NCBI RefSeq assembly: GCF_031082405.1
Contig: NZ_JAVHJU010000038.1
Span: 1 to 64,000, forward strand
Origin: Amycolatopsis sp. A133
GTDB lineage: Bacteria > Actinomycetota > Actinomycetes > Mycobacteriales > Pseudonocardiaceae
Reading direction: 5' to 3'
Length of the DNA stretch: 64,000 nt
In this document: positions 6,554 to 15,563 of the stretch, one piece after another
Layout of the letters: each line of letters starts with the position of its first letter
Numbering within the stretch: the first letter of the stretch is position 1
Notes under the pieces: model-generated
What the model saw: only the letters and a program-made list of their open reading frames with translations
The model's database searches: none
What the model was told of the DNA's origin: nothing
Program-made: the position numbers and the translations under genes

Positions 6554-7882
6554 GTGACCACGACCAGCGCACCCCAGACCCGCACCGGCCGCAGGCTGCT
6601 CGCCCTCGCCGCCGCGGCGGAGCGGCGGCTCGCCGACCCGATGGCCGGATTCGTCGACCTGGCCGGCGTCCGCGAAGCCGTCGAAGACCTGACGAAGGCC
6701 TTCGCACCGCTCGGGCGCGTCCAGCACACGGTCGCCGCCAAGGCGTGCGGTCTCGCTCCGCTCCTGCGGTTCCTCGGCGACCTCGGGGTCGACGCCGAGG
6801 TGGCGAGCCCGGGCGAGACGGCGGTCGCCGAAGCCGCGGGCCTGCGCGGGCCGCGGCTGGTGCTCGACTCCCCCGCCAAGACGATCGCCGAGCTGGCGCA
6901 CGCACTGGCCGAGGGCACGGCGGTCAACGCCGACAACTTCCAGGAGCTCGCCCGGCTCGACCGGCTGGTCGGCGCGGCGCCGCCGCGGTCGGTGCTGGGC
7001 CTGCGGGTCAACCCGCAGGTCGGCGCGGGCCGGATCGGCGACACCAGCACCGCCACCGCGGCGTCCAAGTTCGGCATCCCGTTGCGGGACCACGGAAACC
7101 GGGGACTGCTGCTCGAGTCCTTCGCGCACCGGCCGTGGCTGACCCGGCTGCACGTCCACGTCGGCTCGCAGGGCTGTCCGCCGGAGCTGATGGCCGAGGG
7201 GGTCGCCGCGGTGCACGAACTCGCCGAGGAGATCAACGCCGAAGCCGGCTACCGGCAGGTCACCAGCCTCGACCTCGGCGGCGGGCTGCCGGTGGACTTC
7301 ACCTCCGACGCCCCGGGCCCGACCTACGCCGGCTACGTCGCGACGCTGCTGGCCCGGGTGCCGGCGCTGGCCGACGGGCGCTACGCGTTCGTCACCGAGT
7401 TCGGCCGCTCCTTGCTGGCGAAGAGCGGCTTCCTGGTCAGCACGGTGGAGTACACGAAGGTCGCCGGCGGACGGCACATCGCCGTGACGCACGCGGGTGC
7501 GCAGGTGGCGGCCCGCACGGTGCTCCAGCCGGAGCACTGGCCGCTGCGGATCGGCGCGTTCGACGCGGCGGGCACGCCGAAGACCGGGCCCGAGGTGCCG
7601 CAGGACATCGCCGGGCCCCTGTGTTTCGCCGGTGACCTCCTCGCCCGGGAACGGCCGCTGCCGCTGCTGGAACCGGGCGACCTCGTCGTCGCCCACGACA
7701 CCGGGGCGTACTACTTCGGCGCGCACTACGCGTACAACACGCTGCCGCGCCCGGCCGTGTACGGCTTCACCGTGTCCTCGCGCGGTGACGTGGAGTTCAC
7801 CCCGCTCCGCCGCGCGCAGACACTGGCCGAGCTGGTCGCCGACGCCGGCGGCGAATTCCTCGGAGCGCGCCCGGCGGCGTGA
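6554..7882 (+). CDS. PLP-dependent decarboxylase, diaminopimelate decarboxylase family
   Basis: 442 residues with the fold-type III PLP architecture: an alanine-racemase-like barrel and C-terminal beta domain. The PLP lysine is in HTVAAKACGL (about residue 60). The HVHVGSQG phosphate/substrate motif and the SLDLGGGLPV glycine loop follow, then GPLCFAGD with the catalytic Cys contributed across the dimer, and DTGAYYFG. The family decarboxylates diaminopimelate or related basic amino acids. The solitary setting with a divergent LysR, away from lysine genes, argues for a specialised substrate rather than LysA. GTG start at 6554 is the best candidate although its ribosome site is weak. Confidence 0.8.
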   Translation: MTTTSAPQTRTGRRLLALAAAAERRLADPMAGFVDLAGVREAVEDLTKAFAPLGRVQHTVAAKACGLAPLLRFLGDLGVDAEVASPGETAVAEAAGLRGPRLVLDSPAKTIAELAHALAEGTAVNADNFQELARLDRLVGAAPPRSVLGLRVNPQVGAGRIGDTSTATAASKFGIPLRDHGNRGLLLESFAHRPWLTRLHVHVGSQGCPPELMAEGVAAVHELAEEINAEAGYRQVTSLDLGGGLPVDFTSDAPGPTYAGYVATLLARVPALADGRYAFVTEFGRSLLAKSGFLVSTVEYTKVAGGRHIAVTHAGAQVAARTVLQPEHWPLRIGAFDAAGTPKTGPEVPQDIAGPLCFAGDLLARERPLPLLEPGDLVVAHDTGAYYFGAHYAYNTLPRPAVYGFTVSSRGDVEFTPLRRAQTLAELVADAGGEFLGARPAA

Positions 7883-8057
7883 TCACCGGGTGGCGGAGCC
7901 CCCGGCCCGGCTGATCACCGGGTGCCGTCCGGTCGCCAAGCACCACACCGCCGAAGGCGTCGACAACAACGAGGACGGCGTCGTGCTTTCGCCGGCGTGG
8001 CCCCGGCTGCGGCATCATCACTGAGCGGTTCGCCCGGTTCGCGCTACCCTCGGGCGC

Positions 8058-9242
8058 ATGGTGGCGAGGCGCACGGCGGTGGCCGTGGTGGGGGCGGGCC
8101 CGGCCGGGTTGACGGTGGCGAACCTCCTGCAGCGCGCGGGGATCGGCTGCGTGCTGCTGGAAGCGCAGAGCCGGGCGTTCATCGAACAGCGGCCGCGGGC
8201 CGGGTTCATCGAGGAGTGGGCGGTCCGCGGGTTCGAACGGCGGGGCCTCGGCGAGCAGCTCGTCGCGAAAGCGCCGCAGCACGAGAAGTTCGAGTTCCGG
8301 TTCGGCGGGCAACGGCACGTCTTCCGCTACGGCGACGTCACCGGGCAGCGGCATTTTGTGTACCCGCAACAGCTCCTGGTGACCGACCTGGTCGCGCAGT
8401 ACACCGACGCGGGCGGCGAAGCGGTCTTCGAGGTCTCGGACGTCGAGCTGCACGACCTGACGTCGGGCTCCCCCGCCGTCACGTTCCGGGCCGACGGCGG
8501 GGAGCACCGGATCGACTGCGACTTCATCGCGGGCTGCGACGGCGCCCGCGGGGTCTCCCAGGGCTACTTGCCGCCGGAATCGACGGTGAAAGCCCACCAC
8601 GACTACGGAATCGGCTGGCTGGCCCTGCTCGCGGAAGCACCGCCGTCCGCCGACGGTGTGCTGTTCGGCATCCACCCTCGCGGGTTCGCCGCACACATGG
8701 CCCGCACGCCTGCGGTGACGCGGTTCTACCTGCAGACCGCGCCGGGCGAGTCCGAGGCGGACTGGCCGGACGAGCGCGTGTGGCGGGAGCTGCACGCGCG
8801 GCTCACCGTGCCCGGCGGCGAGATCGTCGAGGGCAGGCTGTTCGAGAAGCGGATCCTCGACATGCACAACTACGTCGTGGAGCCGATGTCGCACGGCCGG
8901 CTGCACCTCGCGGGCGAGTCGGCGCACCTGGTCGCGCCGATCGCGGCCAAGGGCATGAACCTCGCCCTGCACGACGCTTTCCTGCTCACCGACGCGCTGG
9001 CGGCGTACTACGCGGGCGACCCCGCGCCGCTGGCCGGCTACTCCGCCGCGTGCCTGCCGCTCGTGTGGCAGTACCAGGAGTTTTCGCTGTGGTTGTCCGA
9101 CATCTTCCACCACACCGCGGCCGCGGGCGAGAACCCGTTCGCGGCGCGCATCGCGGAGGCCCGGATGCGCCGCCTGCTCGGTTCGCCCGCGGCCGCGGCG
9201 GCGTTCGCGGAGCTGTACATCGGCAAGAACGCCGACCTCTAG
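8058..9242 (+). CDS. pobA: 4-hydroxybenzoate 3-monooxygenase
   Basis: 394 residues, the normal PobA length. FAD motif VVGAGPAGLTVANLL at the N-terminus, PRAGFIEEW near residue 48 (aligned with the RAGVLEQ segment of Pseudomonas PobA), the DG motif CDFIAGCDGARG near 155, and the GD motif HLAGESAHLVAPIAAKGMNLA near 290. The family hydroxylates 4-hydroxybenzoate to protocatechuate with NAD(P)H and oxygen. No regulator or protocatechuate gene is adjacent. The TAG stop is shared, as CTAG, with the convergent fucosidase gene. Confidence 0.9.
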   Translation: MVARRTAVAVVGAGPAGLTVANLLQRAGIGCVLLEAQSRAFIEQRPRAGFIEEWAVRGFERRGLGEQLVAKAPQHEKFEFRFGGQRHVFRYGDVTGQRHFVYPQQLLVTDLVAQYTDAGGEAVFEVSDVELHDLTSGSPAVTFRADGGEHRIDCDFIAGCDGARGVSQGYLPPESTVKAHHDYGIGWLALLAEAPPSADGVLFGIHPRGFAAHMARTPAVTRFYLQTAPGESEADWPDERVWRELHARLTVPGGEIVEGRLFEKRILDMHNYVVEPMSHGRLHLAGESAHLVAPIAAKGMNLALHDAFLLTDALAAYYAGDPAPLAGYSAACLPLVWQYQEFSLWLSDIFHHTAAAGENPFAARIAEARMRRLLGSPAAAAAFAELYIGKNADL

Positions 9243-11587
9243 CTCCAGGCGATCTTGAACACCCAGGTGTAGCGGCCCGCCTGCCGGGCGGCGGCCGGGA
9301 CGTCGATCACCAGCGCGCCGTTCTCCACGGTCCAGTGCAGGTTGCCCCGGTAGCCGAGCATGGTCACGCGGTCACCGCCGCGGATCGGCACCGGGGCGTC
9401 CACCACCACGCGGCTGCCCGGCGCCGTCAGCGAGTGCACGTAGAACGCCTCGTTCTGCTTGACCGTGAACCGCAGGTCGCCGAGCTGGGCCATCCGCGAC
9501 CAGTACGTCGTGTCGTAGATGGCTTCGCCGTTGACCGTCAGCCACGCGCCCGCGTCGCGCAGGTGCCGCTGCATGACGTCCGGGATCGAGCCGTCGAAGT
9601 CCGGGCCGATGTCGAGCAGGAAGTTGCCGTTCTTGGACACGATGTCCACGAGCGTCCGGACGACCTCTTCCGCCGTCATGTAGCGGTCGTCGGGGGTCGC
9701 GCGGTTGTAGCCGTAGGAGAACGGGTCGAGGCCGCGGCTCGCCTCCCACTTCGCCACCACGGTGTTCGGGTACGTCGTGTACTCGGGTGTGGTGAAGTCG
9801 TGGTCCGGGATGCCGCCGCGGTCGTTGTAGGTGACGTCCTTGGGGCGCTTGCGGTTCTTCGCGCGGTTGAAGTACTCGGTGAGCACGGCCCGGCTGTCGT
9901 TGACACCGCCGATGTCGAACCACAGGACGTCGGGGTCGAACCCCGAGACCAGCTCGAGGACCTGCGGCGCCTGGTAGTCGCGGACGAAGTCCTTCCCCGC
10001 GGTGTAGCCGGTGTAGGGCAGCGGCGCGCCGGTGTAGGGGTTGCGCGGCGCGTGGCCCATCCACGGGTTGTCCGGGTTGAACCACTCCGGCAGCGAGAAG
10101 TACAGGCCGTTGCGCAGCTGCGGGGTGTACTTCCGCGACGCCGCGAAGAGCTCCTTGACGATGTTGCGCTTCGGGCCGAGCTTGACGGAGTTGCGGTCGC
10201 TGACCTTCGTGTCCCACAACGCGAAGCCGTCGTGGTGCTTGGACGTCAGGACGTAGTACTCCGCGCCCGCGTCCGCGATCAGCTTCAGCCAGCTGCGCGG
10301 GTCGAACTTCGCCGCGGTGAAGAGCGGGATGAAGTCGTCGTAGGCGAAGTTCTCGCCGTACTTCTGCTTGTGGTAGGCGTAGGTCGCCCCGTTCGGGTCC
10401 TGCTGGTTCTGCCAGTACCACTCGGCGTACTGCTGCCCCACCGGCGCCCACGCGGGCACGGCGTAGACGCCCCAGTGGATGAAGATGCCGAACTTGGCGT
10501 CGGTGAACCAATAGGGCGCGCGGTGCGTCGAGAGCGACCCGTCGGTGGGCCGGAAATCGGGGATCCCGAGGGTGACCGGCACCTGCTGGGTGGCGAGGGT
10601 GCCGCGGCCGGCGGTGACGCGGAACTGGCCGTTCGTGGTGGTGCCGGGCGGCACGGACGCGTTCGGCGCCAGCCCGAGCCGCACGGTCGCCTGCTCACCG
10701 GGGGCCAGCGCGCGGATGGCCGCGGGCACGGTCGTCCGGCCGCCGGGGACGTCGACGGTGACGGTCACCCGGTCGCGCGCGCCGAGCCACACGGTCCCGG
10801 CGTTGACCACGGTCGCTTCCGCGGCCTGCGGGCCGCCGTCGGTCAGCAGGTTGGCCGTCGAGCGGCCGTCGAGGATCAGGGCCGAGCGGCCCACCGCCAC
10901 CGGCTGGAGGGTGAGCGCGAAGACGTGCAGGCTCGAGACGTTCGGCGCCGGGTTCGCCGTCGTGGGCAGGGTCAGCGCGACGGCCTCGCGAGCCGGGTCG
11001 ACCCACACCTGGCCGACGGCCAGGGAAACCGGGTTGTCGTCGACGGCACCGCCGGGTGCGTAGCGGAACGGCGAGACGAGGGCGCCGCTGCCGGTGTACC
11101 AGTCGGGACCGGAGAGGGACCCGGTGCTGGTGCTGCCGTCGGCGTAGTGCACGGTCGCCGGCCCGCCGGTCGCGCCGTAGCTGGCGGCGACCAGGAAGTA
11201 GGCGACGAAGTAGCGGCCCTCCGGCAGGTCGAGCCGCTGGCCGGTGGCGGCGATGTTGTTCTTCGCGCCCGCGGCCGCGGACCCCAGGGTGAACGGGACG
11301 CCGCCGGCGGTGACGGTCCGCCCGGCGGGCAGGTGCTCGGCCGGGAAGGTGTAGCCGGACCCGTCGAAGTCGCCGCCGGTGGCCGACGCGCTGTCGATGC
11401 CGTCGTTCGTGAACCAGGGGCCGAGCGCGACGGGGACGGGCGGCGGGGGCGGGACGATCGGGGTGTCCGGGGTGTCGGCGGCGTCGAGGGGCACGGCGGC
11501 GCCGGCGGGGATGCGGCCGGCCGCGCCGAGCGCGACGGCACCTCCCAGGGCGATGCCGAGAGCTTGACGGCGGGGGAAGGTCGGCAC
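9239..11587 (-). CDS. Secreted GH29 alpha-L-fucosidase with N-terminal beta-sandwich modules
   Basis: 782 residues. A Tat-type signal (RRQALGIALGGAVALGAAG) is followed by a Pro-rich linker, a carbohydrate-binding-like beta-sandwich (about 60-170), an immunoglobulin-like NPCBM/NEW3-type module (about 205-330) and the GH29 catalytic domain from about 360. GH29 landmarks: AKFGIFIHWG, TSKHHDGFALW and VLWFDIGG near residue 555, where the Asp aligns with the retaining nucleophile. It should release L-fucose from glycans outside the cell. GTG at 11587 is preferred over an ATG 39 bases upstream because GGAGG precedes it at proper spacing and it leads straight into the signal peptide. Confidence 0.9.
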   Translation of the reverse strand: MPTFPRRQALGIALGGAVALGAAGRIPAGAAVPLDAADTPDTPIVPPPPPVPVALGPWFTNDGIDSASATGGDFDGSGYTFPAEHLPAGRTVTAGGVPFTLGSAAAGAKNNIAATGQRLDLPEGRYFVAYFLVAASYGATGGPATVHYADGSTSTGSLSGPDWYTGSGALVSPFRYAPGGAVDDNPVSLAVGQVWVDPAREAVALTLPTTANPAPNVSSLHVFALTLQPVAVGRSALILDGRSTANLLTDGGPQAAEATVVNAGTVWLGARDRVTVTVDVPGGRTTVPAAIRALAPGEQATVRLGLAPNASVPPGTTTNGQFRVTAGRGTLATQQVPVTLGIPDFRPTDGSLSTHRAPYWFTDAKFGIFIHWGVYAVPAWAPVGQQYAEWYWQNQQDPNGATYAYHKQKYGENFAYDDFIPLFTAAKFDPRSWLKLIADAGAEYYVLTSKHHDGFALWDTKVSDRNSVKLGPKRNIVKELFAASRKYTPQLRNGLYFSLPEWFNPDNPWMGHAPRNPYTGAPLPYTGYTAGKDFVRDYQAPQVLELVSGFDPDVLWFDIGGVNDSRAVLTEYFNRAKNRKRPKDVTYNDRGGIPDHDFTTPEYTTYPNTVVAKWEASRGLDPFSYGYNRATPDDRYMTAEEVVRTLVDIVSKNGNFLLDIGPDFDGSIPDVMQRHLRDAGAWLTVNGEAIYDTTYWSRMAQLGDLRFTVKQNEAFYVHSLTAPGSRVVVDAPVPIRGGDRVTMLGYRGNLHWTVENGALVIDVPAAARQAGRYTWVFKIAWS

Positions 11588-11600
11588 GGAACCTCCAGGG

Positions 11601-11682
11601 ATCGGATGACTACGGCAGAAAGACAACAGATGTTGCCCAGGGAAGGCGCATTTGTTGCTGGCAGAGCTGATTCATCCGATGA
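11601..11682. promoter_or_regulatory. Candidate operator pair upstream of the fucosidase gene
   Basis: The 9-mer TCATCCGAT occurs twice in opposite orientation (minus strand 11601-11609; plus strand 11672-11680), the second within the palindrome TCATCCGATGA. A third palindrome, CAACA-GA-TGTTG, lies at 11624-11635. No regulator gene is adjacent, so the binding protein is unknown. Confidence 0.35.
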
Positions 11683-11825
11683 CTGACCCTGCTCGTTGAC
11701 CTTCGCCGTGTCAAGGGGCCAACCGGACCGATCGAAGTGAACCGGCCTCGTGTTCGCCGCGTATCACTGGGTAACGAGCTGCAGCTCTCGCCGCCGGAAC
11801 CCCGCCGCACCGAAAGGCCAGACCG

Positions 11826-12092
11826 ATGTCCACCACCCCGAACGCGCTGAGCCGCCGCGCGATCGCCATGCTCAGGGCGATCGCCGACGGACGCGCCGAG
11901 CTCCGCTGCAGCTGTGAACCCGACCTCCGCGTGGACGGGCTGTCGTGCTGCGACCAGAGCACCGCCCACGACCTCGCCCACGCCGGGCTGGTCCGAGCCA
12001 CCCGGCTCGTCGCCCCCGGCCAGTGGGCGCCCGCCGAACTGACCGACGCCGGGCACCGCGCCCTGACCGGAATTCCCGCCGCCGCAGCCTGA
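11826..12092 (+). CDS. Small conserved-type protein, function unknown
   Basis: 88 residues, soluble. It reads like a short winged-helix fragment: a helix RRAIAMLRAIADGRAEL, a Cys-containing segment CSCEPDLRVDGLSCCDQ, a helix TAHDLAHAGLVRA and a closing PAELTDAGHRALTG similar to the wing of PadR/MarR-like 'LTxxGxxAL' ends. Four cysteines (CSC...CC) could bind a metal or form disulfides. I cannot assign a family. ATG start with GAAAGG upstream. It is alone on its strand between the divergent fucosidase and a structured non-coding stretch. Confidence 0.65.
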   Translation: MSTTPNALSRRAIAMLRAIADGRAELRCSCEPDLRVDGLSCCDQSTAHDLAHAGLVRATRLVAPGQWAPAELTDAGHRALTGIPAAAA

Positions 12093-12123
12093 GCCTCCCG
12101 CACCGGGGGCGAGAAACCCGGGC

Positions 12124-12332
12124 GCCGGGCTGAACCGCCCGGCTCCGGCGGCCGTGCTTGGGGGTGAGGGCGTCTCGCACACGCCCTCCGGGGTCGCCAC
12201 GAAGCAACGATCCGGGCCAGCCTCCGCCCGATCGGGACCGGGTACCCCGGCGAGCGGCCGTCGCGGCAACGGCCACCTCGCGCGGGCCCGTCCGGCATCC
12301 CCAGAATCCCGGACGGGCCCGCCCCTTTCTTC
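12124..12332 (+). other. Non-coding stretch with three hairpins ending in a terminator-like stem
   Basis: The 337-base gap 12093-12429 holds no supportable gene but has ordered inverted repeats: GCCGGGC-6-GCCCGGC (12124-12143), GAGGGCGT-7-ACGCCCTC (12166-12188) and a 14-bp perfect stem GCGGGCCCGTCCGG (12282-12295 with 12309-12322) followed by CCCTTTCTT. The last looks like an intrinsic terminator. Whether the whole is a leader, a small RNA or just the terminator of the 88-residue gene cannot be decided here. Confidence 0.4.
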
Positions 12333-12429
12333 CGGAAACACTGCCGGGGGGACACTGTCGCGGATCTTGTCCGCTGCCTCACCTGATCAGCGGTCGCCGC
12401 CGCGCGGACTCACGCGCGACGGTGGGAGC

Positions 12430-13665
12430 ATGCGACGTTTCGTGGCCGTGAGCGCGGCCGTCCTGGCGGGCATCGGTCTCCTCACCACGCCGGGCAGCGC
12501 GAACCCGGACAGCGCGAATTCAGGAAGTGCTGTCCCGGTCCTCGCCCAGCACGCCGTCGGCGGCTGGGTCGGCACGTGGGCCGCGGCACCCGCGGCCGCC
12601 GTGCCGAACACCCCGGACGGCTATCCGGGCTACTCGATCCGCAACGTCGTGCACACCAGCGCCGGCGGCGGCCGCGCCCGCGTCCACCTGTCGAACGCCT
12701 TCGGCGCCGCTCCCCTGACCTTCGGGCACGTCACCGTCGCCGTCCAGGGCACCGGCCCGGACGCCGCGGCGGGCACCCTGCGGTCGCTGACCTTCGGCGG
12801 TGCGCCGGGTGTCGTCGTGCCCGCCGGAGCCGAAGCGCTGAGCGATCCGGTCAACCTGCGGATCCCCGCCGACACGAACCTGCTCGTGACGACCTACGTG
12901 CCGGCGAAGTCCGGGCCGGTGACCTACCACCCGGCCGCGGCGCAGACGTCGTACTTCACGCGGGACGGCGACTTCGCCGCCAGCGAATCCGGTGCCCCGT
13001 ACACCGAGCAGACGTCCGTGTGGCACTACGTCTCCGGCGTCGACGTCCAGGGCGGCGCCGACGCTTCGATCGTCACCCTCGGCGACTCGATCACCGACGG
13101 CGTCGGCTCGGCCGCCGGCGCCAACCACCGCTGGCCGGACTACCTCGCAGACCGGCTGCACGGCCGCTACGGCGTGCTCAACGCCGGCATCAGCGCCAAC
13201 CGGCTGCTGCTCGACGTGCCCGGGTCCGGCGCCGGCCAGAACGCGCTTTCCCGCTTCGACCGCGACGTGCTGAGCGTCGGCGGCGTGCGGACGCTGATCG
13301 TGCTGGAGGGCATCAACGACATCCAGCAGGACCCGCACCAGACCGACCCGGCCGCGATCACCTCGGCGTACCGCCAGCTCGTGGCGCAGGCGCACGCGCG
13401 CGGCATCCGGGTCCTCGGCGGCACGCTCACCCCGTTCAAGGGCTGGCGGGTCTACGACGACACCCTCGAAGCGACCCGCCAGGCGGTGAACAGCTTCATC
13501 CGCACCAGCGGAGTCTTCGACGGCGTCGTCGACTTCGACGCGGCGGTGCGCGACCCGGCCGACCCGCTCCGGATGCTCCTGGCCTACGACTCCGGCGACC
13601 ACCTCCACCCGGGCGACGCGGGCTACGAGCGGATGGCCGCTGCCGTCCGGCTCGACCGGCTCTGA
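12430..13665 (+). CDS. Secreted SGNH/GDSL hydrolase
   Basis: 411 residues. A Sec signal peptide (MRRFVAVSAAVLAGIGLLTTPGSA) is followed by a beta-rich N-terminal part (GWVGTWAAAP, typical of this secreted subgroup) and the SGNH catalytic domain. Block I is VTLGDSITDG (nucleophile Ser, near residue 220), Gly and Asn blocks are in GISANR and LEGINDI, and the C-terminal Asp-His is in DHLHPGDAGY. It should act as an extracellular esterase/lipase on an unknown acyl substrate. ATG at 12430 is chosen because it begins the signal peptide, after GGTGGGAGC. Its 3' end overlaps the convergent transporter gene by 43 bases. Confidence 0.9.
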   Translation: MRRFVAVSAAVLAGIGLLTTPGSANPDSANSGSAVPVLAQHAVGGWVGTWAAAPAAAVPNTPDGYPGYSIRNVVHTSAGGGRARVHLSNAFGAAPLTFGHVTVAVQGTGPDAAAGTLRSLTFGGAPGVVVPAGAEALSDPVNLRIPADTNLLVTTYVPAKSGPVTYHPAAAQTSYFTRDGDFAASESGAPYTEQTSVWHYVSGVDVQGGADASIVTLGDSITDGVGSAAGANHRWPDYLADRLHGRYGVLNAGISANRLLLDVPGSGAGQNALSRFDRDVLSVGGVRTLIVLEGINDIQQDPHQTDPAAITSAYRQLVAQAHARGIRVLGGTLTPFKGWRVYDDTLEATRQAVNSFIRTSGVFDGVVDFDAAVRDPADPLRMLLAYDSGDHLHPGDAGYERMAAAVRLDRL

Positions 13666-14930
13666 TCGCGCGGGATGAACAGCACCGCGACCAGGCTCAG
13701 CAGCGCCACCGCCACCAGGTAGAGCGACACCGAAAGCGAAGTGCCCGTGGCGGTCTGCAACGCGGTCGCGATCAACGGCGCGAAGCCGCCGCCCAGCACC
13801 GCGCCCACGGCGTAGGAGAACGAAGCGCCGCTGTAGCGGTAACGCGGCTCGAACAGCTCCGCGAACAACGCCGACTGCGGCCCGTAGGTGGCGCCGAGAC
13901 CGATGTTCAGCACGATCACCGCCACGAGCAGCCACGCCGTCGCCCGCGTGTCCACGAGCAGGAAGAACGGGATCGGCCAGAGCACCAGGAGCACCGATCC
14001 GGCCAGGTACACCGGTTTGCGGCCCACGCGGTCGGACCACGCGGCCGCGACGAGGATGCTCACCAGCCACGTCACGCTGCCGACGATCACGACGACCAGC
14101 AGCGTGGTGCGGTTGATCTTGAGCACCGAAGTGCCGTAGGACAGCAGGTAGGCCAGGAAGATGTACCCGATGGCGGTGTTGGCGATGAAGCTGCCGGCCG
14201 CCACCAGCAGCGCACGGGGCCGCTCGCGCAGCACGTCGACCATCGGACGGCTGCTGCGCTCCTCCGCCTCCCGCAACCGCGTGAACACCGGGCTTTCCTC
14301 GATCCGCAGCCGGATCACCAGGCCGACGCCGACGAGCACGATGCTCGCCAGGAACGGCACCCGCCAGCCCCAGGCGGCGAACTGCGCGTCGGTCAGCGTG
14401 CGGCCGAGGACGAAGAACATCAGCTGCGCCAGGATCAGCCCGGCGGGCACGCCGATCTGCGAGAACGCGCCGTACCGGCCGCGGCGGTCCTCGGGCGCGT
14501 GCTCGACCGCCATCAGCGCCGCCCCGCCCCATTCGCCGCCCGCGCTCAGCCCCTGCAGCAACCGCAGGACCAGCAGCAGGATCGGCGCCCAGACGCCGAT
14601 CGCGGAGTACGTCGGCAGCAGCCCGACGCCCACGGTGGCGAAGCCCATCAGCAACAGGGACAGCACCAGCATCGCCTTGCGGCCGACGCGGTCGCCGAAG
14701 TGGCCCCAGAGGATCCCGCCGACCGGCCGGGCCAGGAACCCGACCCCGAGCGTCGCGAACGCGGCGAGGGTCCCGGAAGCGGGCGACAGCGGCGTGAAGA
14801 ACACCTTGTTGAACACCAGCGCCGTCGCCGTGCTGTAGATGAAGTAGTCGTACCACTCGATGGTGGTCCCCACCGCGCTCGCCACGGCGACCCGCCGCAA
14901 CGGCCGGGCCGCGACCGCGGGGGTGCTCAC
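13623..14930 (-). CDS. MFS transporter, metabolite:H+ symporter (MHS) family
   Basis: 435 residues with 12 predicted membrane helices. MHS signatures are clear: GTTIEWYDYFIYSTATAL in the first helix and GDRVGRKAM in the loop between helices 2 and 3. MHS members import small organic acids, osmolytes or aromatic acids with protons. The GTG start overlaps the stop of the upstream acetyltransferase gene (GTGA), so the two are translationally coupled. The last 43 bases overlap the SGNH gene on the other strand. The substrate cannot be predicted from what is visible. Confidence 0.88.
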   Translation of the reverse strand: MSTPAVAARPLRRVAVASAVGTTIEWYDYFIYSTATALVFNKVFFTPLSPASGTLAAFATLGVGFLARPVGGILWGHFGDRVGRKAMLVLSLLLMGFATVGVGLLPTYSAIGVWAPILLLVLRLLQGLSAGGEWGGAALMAVEHAPEDRRGRYGAFSQIGVPAGLILAQLMFFVLGRTLTDAQFAAWGWRVPFLASIVLVGVGLVIRLRIEESPVFTRLREAEERSSRPMVDVLRERPRALLVAAGSFIANTAIGYIFLAYLLSYGTSVLKINRTTLLVVVIVGSVTWLVSILVAAAWSDRVGRKPVYLAGSVLLVLWPIPFFLLVDTRATAWLLVAVIVLNIGLGATYGPQSALFAELFEPRYRYSGASFSYAVGAVLGGGFAPLIATALQTATGTSLSVSLYLVAVALLSLVAVLFIPRDQSRSSRTAAAIRS

Positions 14931-15478
14931 GAGCCGGCTAGTGCGGCTGCCGGGACCAGGTCGTCCACGAGCAGGTCCATCAGCAGCCCGTCGTGCCAGC
15001 TGCCGTCCGGGCCCCGCTCGTAGGAGCGCATCGTGCCGACCGGCCGGAAGCCGAGCGACCGGTAGAGCCGGATCGCCGCCTCGTTGCCCGCCGCGGGGTC
15101 GATCACCAGCCGGTGGTGCCCGCGCTCGGTGAACAGGTGCCCGGCCAGCGCGCGGATGGCGTCCGAGCCGAGGCCGTGGCCCTGGTGGTCGGGGTGCACC
15201 GCGATGTCGATCCCGGCGTGGCGGTACTGCGGATCCGCCTCCTCGAAGGCGAGTTCGATGCCGATGACGGTGTTCGTGCCGTCGTCGAGCTCGATGGCGT
15301 AGGTCGTGGTGCCTTCGTCGGGGTCCAGCAGGTAGGACACCTGGGCGGCCACCGGCTCCTCGGCGTCGGCCCACCAGCGGGCGACTTCGGGGTGCGACAG
15401 GATCTCCTCGAACCGGGCGGCGTCCGGGGCGGCGGCAGGCCGCAGCCGGACACGGCTTCCGGTGATCAGGCCGGTCAT
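14927..15478 (-). CDS. GNAT N-acetyltransferase (AAC(6')-like)
   Basis: 183 residues. GNAT core: substrate strands (HPEVARWWADAEEPV), motif A VHPDHQGHGLGSDAIRAL carrying the acetyl-CoA pyrophosphate loop (Q-G-H-G-L-G), and the C-terminal motif B NEAAIRLYRSLGF. The WWA.....YLLDPDE pattern resembles aminoglycoside 6'-N-acetyltransferases and lysine-type GNATs, but resistance cannot be claimed from sequence. It starts 85 bases after the RHS toxin stop and is coupled to the MHS transporter by a 4-base overlap. It is also the nearest gene downstream of the toxin, where an immunity gene would be expected, though nothing in it looks like an immunity protein. Internal ATG at 15478 chosen because the GNAT fold begins there. 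Confidence 0.85.
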   Translation of the reverse strand: MTGLITGSRVRLRPAAAPDAARFEEILSHPEVARWWADAEEPVAAQVSYLLDPDEGTTTYAIELDDGTNTVIGIELAFEEADPQYRHAGIDIAVHPDHQGHGLGSDAIRALAGHLFTERGHHRLVIDPAAGNEAAIRLYRSLGFRPVGTMRSYERGPDGSWHDGLLMDLLVDDLVPAAALAGS

Positions 15479-15563
15479 CGGCTCAGTGTCGCCCGCCCGG
15501 GCGCCCGCTGTCGAGACCCCGAACGGACTGCTCGGGGGTCGCGACGCGGGCAATCCGAGGTGG

